9,328 bases of DNA from positions 1 to 9,328 of the forward strand of contig JBGPBY010000280.1 in assembly GCA_041481485.1 (NCBI GenBank). The letters are read 5' to 3'. Every line of letters begins with the position of its first letter. Positions within the stretch are counted from its first letter, which is position 1. The notes under the pieces are model-generated. The model saw nothing but the letters and a program-made list of their open reading frames with translations, did no database searches and was not told the DNA's origin. A program made the position numbers and the translations under genes. The stretch is from JBGPBY01 sp041481485 (lineage in GTDB: Bacteria > Acidobacteriota > Terriglobia > 20CM-2-55-15). Shown here one piece after another: positions 1 through 5,043 of the stretch.

Positions 1-5
1 CTGTT

Positions 6-42
6 TGGAAAAGCCGAGCAAAAAACATGCTCGGCTTTTCCA
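6..42. terminator. Strong hairpin, probable bidirectional terminator
   Basis: Positions 6-20 and 28-42 are perfectly complementary (15 bp) around the 7-nt A-rich loop 21-27. The core GCCGAGCA/TGCTCGGC is flanked by AAAA on one side and TTTT on the other, the usual layout of an intrinsic terminator that can work on either strand. The T run is only four long and is followed by CC, so efficiency is uncertain. It separates whatever lies left of the window from the coiled-coil fragment. Confidence 0.55.
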
Positions 43-120
43 CAGTTACCACCGCGTCGACGGCGGTCACTGACTCGGAATAAAGCTCGGGAATCAAACA
101 CAACATTTCTTGTACTCCCC

Positions 121-303
121 CTGAGGCTGCTCCGCCGAGAAGTGGAAGCGCTGGTTGAAAAGAAGCGCGGCGGCAGCTACTTGAGGGACCGGCAGAGCAA
201 GGCCGAGCTGGCGCGCATCAACCGTGAACTCAAGCGCCTGAGGAGCCAGATCGCCATGTTGGAGCAGCGGAAGCAGAGGCTGGTCGCCGGTATGGGGACG
301 TGA
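121..303 (+). CDS. C-terminal fragment of an unrecognised coiled-coil protein
   Basis: The frame ending at the TGA 301-303 encodes about 60 charged residues with a regular spacing of Leu and Ile (LARINRELKRLRSQIAMLEQ at about 204-263), typical of a coiled coil. There is no ATG near its beginning. The same frame is open back to position 1, but that part runs through the hairpin at 6-42 and looks non-coding, so the true beginning is either a GTG at 142 or has been lost. It may be a gene truncated by rearrangement next to the island, or the tail of a gene inside a neighbouring element. I do not recognise the family and assign no function. Confidence 0.35.
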   Translation: MRLLRREVEALVEKKRGGSYLRDRQSKAELARINRELKRLRSQIAMLEQRKQRLVAGMGT

Positions 304-487
304 CGCCTGGTTCTCTTGCCGGACAGTTCACCAGTTCGTCCCACGCGTCCAGCAAGAACAGCGCTACCGAGCGACCAGCGGCTTCAATAGATTTGCTTTT
401 GGAAAGGGCCTTTTGAAGTGTGCCTTTTCTCTTGCTAATGATGGGCTGTTGTCGATTTGTTGCCGGTGGGTCAAGTATTTGATTCAA
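304..487. other. Left flank of the attachment site, no assignable gene
   Basis: Both strands have open stretches. The minus-strand one begins inside the tRNA-derived repeat, so its start is an artefact, and no family was recognised in its roughly 60 informative residues. The only structured item is the inverted copy of the GGCAAC motif at 448-466. Confidence 0.4.
448..466 (-). repeat. GGCAAC arm-like motif, inverted copy
   Basis: On the minus strand this reads CCGGCAACAAATCGACAAC, differing at two positions from the copy at 623-641. It lies 21 bp outside the tRNA-derived repeat, on the side opposite the island. Confidence 0.45.
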
Positions 488-527
488 TGAGCCGTGAAGG
501 AATCGAACCTTCAAGCTACTGATTAAG
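488..527 (-). repeat. attL-like repeat: displaced 3' end of tRNA-Lys
   Basis: These 40 nt match 4889-4928, the 3' end of the intact tRNA-Lys gene, with a single mismatch (G515 against C4916). They cover the discriminator base, acceptor 3' strand, T arm, variable loop and the 3' side of the anticodon arm. The 5' half of a tRNA is absent, so this is not a functional gene. Such a displaced 3' tRNA fragment in direct orientation is the standard sign of integration by a tyrosine recombinase at a tRNA gene. The repeat and its twin enclose about 4.4 kb. Confidence 0.85.
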
Positions 528-536
528 CTGATTAAG
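519..536. repeat. 9-bp tandem duplication CTGATTAAG x2
   Basis: CTGATTAAG occurs twice in direct succession at 519-527 and 528-536, followed by AG. In the intact tRNA the sequence occurs once and is followed by AG. The duplication sits at the inner edge of the attachment repeat, where crossover or slippage would act. Confidence 0.7.
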
Positions 537-622
537 AGTTTTTACCAAAACATTGATTTCATTGGAGTCTACAACTTGCGTGCCGCGTTTTCCGGAAATT
601 TCCGTACTTTTCCGAATTCATT

Positions 623-641
623 CCGGCAACAAACCGGCAAC
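623..641 (+). repeat. GGCAAC arm-like motif, left island end
   Basis: CCGGCAACAAACCGGCAAC contains two GGCAAC hexamers 11 bp apart, close to one helical turn. It lies about 95 bp inside the left attachment repeat. A copy with two differences lies near the right attachment repeat (4809-4827). Repeated short motifs at this position suit arm-type integrase binding sites; that role is inferred. Confidence 0.5.
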
Positions 642-742
642 GGCCCGCAGTGTTTCTACGGGCTTGTTGTGAACATCACCAAGGACAGAGCGCTCTGAAA
701 CTCCGGGCCATCTCGGCCGTAAGGAGGTTGTGCCGCGCGAAC

Positions 743-994
743 TCACTTCTGATGTTGTTGAGCATAGAGATCGACGACCTTCTTGATCATCGTTTGATAA
801 GGAACGTCGTATTGACTGGCCTTCGCCTTGAAAAAATCAATGCTCTTCCTGCTCAGCGACAGTGTGATCTTTACCGTGTTTTCCTTGAAAACGAGTTTAT
901 CAGGTGCGGGCAGGAAGTCTGTCACAACCTCTGATCGAGCGATAGCCTCAGCGACTCGTTTCGGTGCTTTGCTGTATTTTGTTTTGCTTCTCAT
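743..994 (-). CDS. brnA: BrnA/CopG-like antitoxin of the BrnT pair
   Basis: An 83-residue basic protein. Its N-terminal third carries a DFLPAPDKLVFKE segment, followed by a ribbon-helix-helix-like unit (TVKITLSLSRKSIDFFKAKA, about residues 40-59) and a C-terminal helix. In this family the protein binds the toxin and the operator of its own operon, so it should neutralise BrnT and autorepress. The start ATG at 994 is supported by GAGGG about 12 nt upstream. It overlaps the end of the upstream toxin gene by 47 nt in another frame, the compact arrangement usual for toxin-antitoxin operons. It lies inside the tRNA-Lys island, where it could stabilise the element. The pairing with brnT supports the call more than the sequence alone does. 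Confidence 0.75.
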   Translation of the reverse strand: MRSKTKYSKAPKRVAEAIARSEVVTDFLPAPDKLVFKENTVKITLSLSRKSIDFFKAKASQYDVPYQTMIKKVVDLYAQQHQK

Positions 995-1250
995 ATTTTC
1001 GTTTGCCCTCTCTCCAATATCCCGCGCCGAAAATCCGAACCTTGCCTCCGCGTTGTGTAAAACGAACCGTCAATATTCCCTGTGCGGTCTTCCCAAAACA
1101 AAAGAACCGCTTCTCGTTCGGCTTGGTATGTTTCACGTCCTCCGCAATGACTCTCTGGGGATCCAGGAAGGCATATTGTGCATCCGCGAAAGAAACTCCA
1201 TGCCGAGACCGATTTGTCTCATCCTTTAACGGATCCCATTCAAAGTCCAC
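948..1250 (-). CDS. brnT: BrnT-family (DUF497) ribonuclease toxin
   Basis: A 100-residue protein that starts MDFEWDP, then NRSRHGVSF, an FLDP segment, and FGAGYWREGKRKYE near the end. These are the hallmarks of BrnT/DUF497 toxins, small RelE-fold ribonucleases that stop translation when not bound by antitoxin. The start is a GTG at 1248-1250 with no clear Shine-Dalgarno sequence. It is chosen because the family begins right at this FEWDP motif and an AT-rich stretch lies just upstream. After KYEKQNKI the reading continues as QQSTETSR while brnA begins inside it, so the last residues may be unconstrained. The family often has RIISAR where this protein has RIFGAG, so activity could be altered. 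Confidence 0.85.
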   Translation of the reverse strand: MDFEWDPLKDETNRSRHGVSFADAQYAFLDPQRVIAEDVKHTKPNEKRFFCFGKTAQGILTVRFTQRGGKVRIFGAGYWREGKRKYEKQNKIQQSTETSR

Positions 1251-1261
1251 AGAAACAAGGC

Positions 1262-1290
1262 TACCATATATTTATACATATTGTCAGCCA
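1262..1290 (-). promoter_or_regulatory. AT-rich promoter/operator region of brnTA
   Basis: Directly upstream of the brnT GTG, the minus strand contains CTGACA followed by a run of TATAAATATAT-like sequence. No hexamer pair with standard 16-18 bp spacing stands out, so the exact -10 cannot be fixed. This is the only AT-rich island before the toxin gene and is the natural place for the promoter and for autorepression by the antitoxin. Confidence 0.35.
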
Positions 1291-1342
1291 TACCACATCT
1301 TGTCCTGCAGTTCAGACATTGGGGGAGGGAAACTCGGGAAAT

Positions 1343-1710
1343 TCAGGCAGGGAGGCCGCGTGTTTTGGTGAGGATTCTTTCACGGGCTGGTTCAGAAAGC
1401 GGAAGGACCATTTCCTGATATTCGAGCGGGTCGAGAAAGGCCACGTAGTTTTGATAGTAGATGACGATAACGGAGTAAACGGGCCTTAGCAGTTCCAGGA
1501 TACGCGTTTGCGTTTTCGGGTTGAGTGGCGGTTTTCGTCCGGTGCGTAGCAGATATCACTGCAACAGACTTTAGTTGAGCAGCACGAAGGTCACCTGATT
1601 GACGACCAGACTGAAGGCGCGCGAGGAGAACTCGCCAATACCGGAGAAACACTTCAATTGACGGTGACGTTCTTCAATGCTGGTACGGAACTCAATTCCG
1701 GAAGTCGACG
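1343..1710 (-). pseudogene. C-terminal remnant of an IS4-type DDE transposase, two internal stops
   Basis: One minus-strand frame reads EFRTSIEERHRQLKCFSGIG, then SRAFSLVVNQVTFVLLN, a stop (TAA at 1571-1573), SLLQ, a second stop (TGA at 1556-1558), YLLRTGRKPPLNPKTQTRIL and onward to a terminal TGA at 1343-1345. The spacing R-x3-E-x6-K (FRTSIEERHRQLK) matches the YREK signature around the catalytic Glu of IS4-family transposases, with the Tyr position now Ile. About 120 codons remain. The N-terminal and central parts with the two catalytic Asp residues are missing, and no terminal inverted repeats were found. The TAA and TGA fall where Tyr and Trp would be expected, each one base from TAT/TAC or TGG. 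This is a dead relic that marks an older insertion into the island. Confidence 0.8.
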
Positions 1711-1948
1711 ATCTGCATCATTGTTAGTAACGCCGCTTAGCATATTCATGTCGTCACGTCACGCCGTGGTATCGTCCTGGAGAATATGAGGGGATCCGTG
1801 GAAACGAACGCCGTTTGCTTTGCTCCAATACTGAATCGATATCGGATTCAACCAGGCCCGCCCAAACGTTAATCGGATCCGCATCAGGTACCGTTGCATG
1901 AATGCGGGCTCTCGCTCGAAGCGCTCCCGGTTTCCGCAAGAAGTCACG
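1711..1948. other. Stretch with no assignable gene
   Basis: Between the transposase relic and the LexA-like gene several short frames are open on the minus strand, one reading about 68 residues (1754-1960). They overlap each other and the next gene, and none shows a recognisable domain. The stretch may be eroded coding sequence from the insertion element or a neighbouring cargo gene. Confidence 0.4.
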
Positions 1949-1954
1949 TACAAT
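1949..1954 (+). promoter_or_regulatory. Candidate -10 box for the LexA-like gene
   Basis: TACAAT matches the -10 consensus at five of six positions and ends 11 nt before the ATG at 1966. Transcription would start only a few nucleotides from the start codon. No clear -35 hexamer is visible at 16-18 bp. Confidence 0.35.
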
Positions 1955-1965
1955 CGGCAACGATC

Positions 1966-2205
1966 ATGGCGGCACGATTCACCGACAAACAAGCGCAGTA
2001 CTTGTCTTTCATCTATTACTACACGAAAGTCAACGGTCGAGCACCGGCGGAGGCGGACATGGAACGATATTTTGCGGTGACGCCACCATCGGTGCACCAA
2101 ATGGTGCTCACTCTGGAGTCCAAGGGGCTGATCGAGAGGACTCCGGGTTTGGGACGATCCATAAGACTGCGCATCGCACGCGAGGAATTGCCGGACCTCA
2201 ACTAA
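1966..2205 (+). CDS. LexA-type winged-helix DNA-binding protein, stand-alone domain
   Basis: A 79-residue protein (MAARFTDKQAQYLSFIYYYT...) made up of only the N-terminal winged-helix domain seen in LexA repressors. It has an initial helix, YTKVNGRAPAEADMERYF, a recognition-helix segment VTPPSVHQMVLTLESKGLI (about residues 38-56), and a wing TPGLGRSIRLRI. The C-terminal autoproteolytic peptidase domain of true LexA is absent, so it should not respond to RecA in the same way. The frame is also open upstream to 1894, but homologous-looking sequence begins at this ATG. No Shine-Dalgarno sequence is present and a -10-like TACAAT lies 11 nt upstream, which suits a very short leader. Probable role: local transcription regulator of the island, target unknown. 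Confidence 0.75.
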   Translation: MAARFTDKQAQYLSFIYYYTKVNGRAPAEADMERYFAVTPPSVHQMVLTLESKGLIERTPGLGRSIRLRIAREELPDLN

Positions 2206-2299
2206 GCTACTTCAAGCCGCCCCAAACGTCGGCAGTTGAGGACTCTCGTGTGCCGCTGTCCACACGCAACGCGTTTTCGGAAGGGTTAGTACCAAGCAT

Positions 2300-3178
2300 A
2301 TGCCGCGGCAAAGATTCTCAACATCAACTTTGGCTGGCGAACAATTCGTGCCGTGGCTCGCCGCCGGTGGTGAACTCGCCTACACTCCGCACACGCCGCC
2401 TGAACGGGACTACTATTTCCAGTACTCGTGGATTCTTCCTGGAATCTTCAGATCCGATGAGAATGTCCGGAGGCACTTTTGGTTTGGCAGTGCGTGGAAG
2501 GACAGCCGAGACGTGAGACTTCTGTTCGACTTTTGGAACCGGGCCAGAGAGGGCGCAGTCGATCAATTGTTCTTGTCCAACGGAAGCGCCAGTCCGGCGG
2601 ATGTGACGGCGCCACTGGGAGTCTACCGCCACGCCAGTGTGAATCGCTCGAGGGGCGAAAGTCTGATCGCCATGCAGCATGGAAGCTATCTGATCGCTGA
2701 TTTGGAATCCCAGCCTCTCATCGATCGCAGCGAAGCAGTTCTTTATAGAGGTGTTCAGAAAGCAAAAGTCTTCACGCTGCAAAGATTGGCGACTACGGAT
2801 ATCCGTTCGCGACTGATGACTGTTCATGCCCGGAGTTTGGAAGACTCGGTCACGTCATTCAACGGAGCGCATTGTAATGTGTCCAGGACCGAAACGGGTT
2901 ACTTTAACGACCGAAGCTTTGTGCTTGGGCAACTTTGCGAGAGCGCCGGACTCGATGTGAGGCCGCCGATCACACGGCTCCTGTATTCCGGTTACGCATT
3001 TGAAGAATGGTGCGCCGCAAGAAAGTTTGGGCCAAACTACGTAAAGCTGCGCACGCCACTGACAAACATCCGCATAACAACATTTGTTTGCAATGAGACT
3101 GAGGTCAAAGTGATCGACCCCAACAAGCTCGAAGTCATGGAGTGTATTGGCTGCAGAGTACGGGAAACGTTCGTTTGA
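2300..3178 (+). CDS. Unrecognised 292-residue protein, possible ADP-ribosyltransferase-like features
   Basis: This long frame is open for 292 residues with regular protein character and no signal peptide or membrane segment. I do not recognise the family. Two things stand out: EAVLYRGVQ at about residues 145-153 and CNETEVKVIDPNKLEVME at about 264-281. An aromatic-Arg-Gly strand followed by a late E-x-E is the pattern of arginine-type ADP-ribosyltransferase folds, but the middle Ser-Thr-Ser strand is not evident, so this is a hypothesis only. A C-terminal CIGC pair (282-285) is also present. The only ATG in the open frame is at 2300; GGAAGGG lies about 15 nt upstream, which is far for a ribosome binding site. 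It follows the LexA-like gene by 94 nt on the same strand and may be a cargo gene under its control. Confidence 0.6.
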   Translation: MPRQRFSTSTLAGEQFVPWLAAGGELAYTPHTPPERDYYFQYSWILPGIFRSDENVRRHFWFGSAWKDSRDVRLLFDFWNRAREGAVDQLFLSNGSASPADVTAPLGVYRHASVNRSRGESLIAMQHGSYLIADLESQPLIDRSEAVLYRGVQKAKVFTLQRLATTDIRSRLMTVHARSLEDSVTSFNGAHCNVSRTETGYFNDRSFVLGQLCESAGLDVRPPITRLLYSGYAFEEWCAARKFGPNYVKLRTPLTNIRITTFVCNETEVKVIDPNKLEVMECIGCRVRETFV

Positions 3179-3251
3179 TGTGCGGGAGAGAATTACTCTG
3201 ATGCAAAATTGAGCCATGGTAGATCGGCCAGAATCGAAAAAAGGACCATAG

Positions 3252-3488
3252 GCTGAAGGATCGGATATCGTATCTTCGCATCGGTTTAGTCACCGAGCGC
3301 AGCACTTTTGGGACGGAATACCCGAGAACATCCGCCGAGCTCTGCTCGCCAACGTTTGGTGCTGGAAGTGCGACGGTAGCACGACCTTAGTCAATCTCCG
3401 CGGCACAATAGAAGGTGGCGATTTGATCTTGCGAGGGTTCTGTTCCGAATGCGGAGCAGAAGTGGCTCGTCTCATCGAGGACAGTTGA
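3252..3488 (+). CDS. Small zinc-ribbon protein, no standard start codon visible
   Basis: The frame ending at the TGA 3486-3488 reads HRFSHRAQHFWDGIPENIRR, then LANVWCWKCDGSTTLVNLRG and ...LRGFCSECGAEVARLIEDS. Two CxxC pairs (codons at 3360/3369 and 3441/3450) about 25 residues apart form a zinc-ribbon layout, and the region between them looks like a real protein. The frame is open from 3252 after a TAG, but has no ATG, GTG or TTG before the first CxxC. Either a start codon was lost, a rare start such as ATC (3267) is used, or a base is missing in the sequence. Similar short zinc-ribbon proteins beginning with a HRF-like segment are familiar to me as uncharacterised cargo. I cannot give a function; nucleic acid binding is a generic guess. 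Confidence 0.55.
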   Translation, partial: AEGSDIVSSHRFSHRAQHFWDGIPENIRRALLANVWCWKCDGSTTLVNLRGTIEGGDLILRGFCSECGAEVARLIEDS

Positions 3489-3516
3489 GCCAGGCGAACA
3501 GGAACTGCGGTGGAGA

Positions 3517-4272
3517 TTAGTCGAGAAAAGCTACTGCTGAGGTTGTGAACTCCGCATTCATGAAGACGCGATGCCATCCATCCAGCCAGACTGTGGAATG
3601 ATCCGCATGTCGCACCGTCCCGCGCGCATAGACATTCGCATTCCGAACCATAACTCGCCAAGATTCCTTTCTCATTCGCTCAGGGCTGGTGTCCATAGCC
3701 ATGTTGTATTCGGCCTGAGACAACACCTTACTGCGAGAGACATAAACCGTTTCGCCGCCGTCGCGATACAGTTCCTGAACCCAGTGTGGCTTGTTTCTTG
3801 GAGTTTTGCGCATGGGTTCATTCTTCAGAACAAATTCGTCACGGACGTCCTTGCGGACAGGAACGAAAAACCATTCGCCCTGGCGCTTGAACACCACGTT
3901 CCTGCGATTGTCGATTTCGGACCGGGGGATTTGTGCGGCCATCTCGCGAACTTCAGCGGGCATCAAGGATTCCTTCGCTGCCGCTATGGTGCTCACTCGG
4001 TCCGTGATCCCGGCGACGAACCAATGCCGCTCGTCATGGCCACAAAGAAATCTCTTTCCGTCCGACGCAAGTAGAAGCAAGTGCCGCTGGTCTGCCCGGC
4101 TCTGAAGTAGCTGAAATTGGACCGTTCGACGGACAAAGAAATCAAAAAACTCCCCCGCACGGTCCGAACCGACGTCAATTTGATAATCGTCTTGCTGCCA
4201 CCGCCGCGGACCGTGCACTCTAATGCGTGCTCCGATTCTGTCGAAGTGACGTTCAAGTAAATTCGTGTTCAT
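3517..4272 (-). CDS. Conserved protein of unknown function, 251 residues
   Basis: A basic, Trp- and His-rich protein with strongly patterned blocks: LLERHFDRIGARIRV (5-19), RHLLLLASDGKRFLCGHDER (63-82) running into HWFVA, RQGEWFFVP (130-138), a GGETVYVSR segment (172-180), and WRVMVRNANVYARGTVRHAD (205-224) ending in DGWHRVFMN. It looks like a family seen in mobile or accessory regions of soil bacteria and planctomycetes, with no known function. The frame stays open 120 codons further upstream, but that extension looks like random sequence, and the ATG at 4272 (MNTNLLERHF) sits at the edge of the patterned part. No Shine-Dalgarno sequence precedes it. It is convergent with the zinc-ribbon frame, 28 nt apart. 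No transmembrane or catalytic motif can be named. Confidence 0.75.
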   Translation of the reverse strand: MNTNLLERHFDRIGARIRVHGPRRWQQDDYQIDVGSDRAGEFFDFFVRRTVQFQLLQSRADQRHLLLLASDGKRFLCGHDERHWFVAGITDRVSTIAAAKESLMPAEVREMAAQIPRSEIDNRRNVVFKRQGEWFFVPVRKDVRDEFVLKNEPMRKTPRNKPHWVQELYRDGGETVYVSRSKVLSQAEYNMAMDTSPERMRKESWRVMVRNANVYARGTVRHADHSTVWLDGWHRVFMNAEFTTSAVAFLD

Positions 4273-4287
4273 AGAAAACTGGACAGA

Positions 4288-4316
4288 ATGAGCCTGAAAA
4301 AATGATCCGTCAAGCG
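4288..4316 (-). promoter_or_regulatory. Candidate promoter of the 251-residue gene
   Basis: On the minus strand TTGACG is followed after 17 nt by CATTCT, which ends shortly before the ATG at 4272. The -35 is a five-of-six match; the -10 is poor (three of six). It would give a leader of only a few nucleotides. Confidence 0.3.
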
Positions 4317-4478
4317 GATTCTTTTTAGGATCCTTTTCAGGGAGATTTCTCAAGATAATCCGACAGTCTCTCCCGACTTGTTGGGAGGGCTTCTGCAGTT
4401 TTCTGATCTTGAGACAGAGACAGGCGCGCGGGGAGCGCGACGGAAGAATTTCTTTACCGCCGTCTGGAAACATTGCCC

Positions 4479-4647
4479 GAAACGACAGGGCGATTCCGGT
4501 TGAATGCGGAGTTGCCGATTCCATTTGACTGGTAAAGGCCACATGGAACTGGCGTTGTTCTGTGCGGAAGCGCGGCTCGTGATCGAATTGGAAAAATATT
4601 GTAAGGAAACCTCTGAGGATTGCCTCGAACACTTTGAGGCCAAATGA
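4479..4647 (+). pseudogene. Frameshifted scrap resembling a DUF559 endonuclease-like domain
   Basis: One frame reads TGRFRLNAELPIPFDW and then stops (TAA 4533-4535). A second frame, shifted by one base, begins at ATG 4543 and reads MELALFCAEARLVIELEKYC, then on to a TGA at 4645-4647. Joined, PIPFDW plus HME-x-x-LFCAEARLVIEL resembles the central beta strands of DUF559-type (Vsr/PD-(D/E)XK-like) proteins, where FxCxEARLVIELDG is typical. The catalytic Asp before the ARLVIEL strand (expected near the Ala of MELA) is not present and the C-terminal half is missing or scrambled. Most likely a decayed endonuclease-like cargo gene. The short length makes the assignment tentative. Confidence 0.45.
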
Positions 4648-4808
4648 AGAAACTTCGAATCACAGAAAGTGCGAGCAAGATTGCACGGTGGTTCCGATCA
4701 CGGAAGCCACTTGTCTGCGGTCTGATCGTTGCCGTACTGATTCCGCGTTGATTCGATCCTAGGCCGAATACAACACCCAGGCAGACGCTGCATCGGGAGT
4801 TTATGAAA
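4648..4808. other. Right inner end of the island, no gene seen
   Basis: No frame here has protein-like character. An integrase gene would often lie in this position next to the tRNA, and none is visible, either intact or as a recognisable fragment. Confidence 0.4.
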
Positions 4809-4827
4809 CCGGCAACAAAAAGGCAAC
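4809..4827 (+). repeat. GGCAAC arm-like motif, right island end
   Basis: CCGGCAACAAAAAGGCAAC matches the left-end copy (623-641) at 17 of 19 positions and keeps both GGCAAC hexamers in the same 11-bp phase. It lies 61 bp inside the right attachment repeat. Confidence 0.5.
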
Positions 4828-4888
4828 AGAGGCTGGAAGAGAAGAGAAAATGCGAACTTCGAACAAGGAGTAACTCCCTGATTTGAAA

Positions 4889-4961
4889 TGAGCCGTGAAG
4901 GAATCGAACCTTCAACCTACTGATTAAGAGTCAGTTGCTCTACCAATTGAGCTAACGGCCC
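4889..4961 (-). tRNA. tRNA-Lys (anticodon CUU)
   Basis: The minus strand folds into a standard 73-nt tRNA: acceptor GGGCCGT/ACGGCTC with one G-U pair, D arm GCTC-AATTGGTA-GAGC, anticodon arm ACTGA-CTCTTAA-TCAGT with anticodon CTT, a 5-nt variable loop, and T arm GAAGG-TTCGATT-CCTTC. The discriminator is A, and the 3' CCA is not encoded (the next bases are TTT), so it must be added enzymatically. It reads lysine AAG codons. Its 3' 40 nt serve as the right attachment repeat of the island, and integration has left the gene intact. Confidence 0.97.
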
Positions 4962-4990
4962 GGGACGCATCGGAATAAATGCGAGCCGTG

Positions 4991-5019
4991 AATATAGCAC
5001 GCTCGGTGGGACACGTGAA
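4991..5019 (-). promoter_or_regulatory. Promoter of tRNA-Lys
   Basis: On the minus strand TTCACG (5014-5019) and TATATT (4991-4996) are separated by exactly 17 bp. They match the -35 and -10 consensus at four and five of six positions. Transcription would start near 4984, about 23 nt before the mature tRNA. The -35 box overlaps the region used by the divergent polX promoter. Confidence 0.6.
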
Positions 5020-5037
5020 GAGCGGGTCTTGTAGAAT
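5008..5037 (+). promoter_or_regulatory. Candidate polX-queG promoter with near-zero leader
   Basis: TAGAAT (5032-5037) is a five-of-six -10 match and lies only 6 nt before the polX ATG. GGGACA (5008-5013), 18 bp upstream, is a partial -35. Transcription starting at normal distance from this box would begin at or next to the ATG, giving a leaderless mRNA. This agrees with the lack of a good Shine-Dalgarno sequence. Confidence 0.5.
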
Positions 5038-5043
5038 ATCGGG

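Noticed and set aside
643..663. GCCCG...CGGGC hairpin as terminator of brnTA
   Set aside because: Only 5 bp with an 11-nt loop and no T run on either strand; too weak to call.
964..1371. Plus-strand 135-residue frame opposite brnT
   Set aside because: It is the antisense shadow of the BrnT gene. The minus strand has clear family motifs and the plus strand has none.
1902..2516. Plus-strand 204-residue frame across the LexA-like gene and the next gene
   Set aside because: It overlaps two better-supported genes in another frame and shows the low-complexity Ser/Thr/Gly/Arg composition of a shadow frame.
3517..4632. Longer 371-residue version of the minus-strand unknown protein
   Set aside because: The first 120 residues look unstructured and partly overlap the DUF559-like scrap on the other strand. 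Patterned protein sequence begins at the ATG 4272.
4454..4915. Minus-strand open frame of 153 residues starting inside tRNA-Lys
   Set aside because: Its start lies in the tRNA gene and no protein-like motif is visible. The frame at 230-514 starts with the same residues only because of the duplicated tRNA end.
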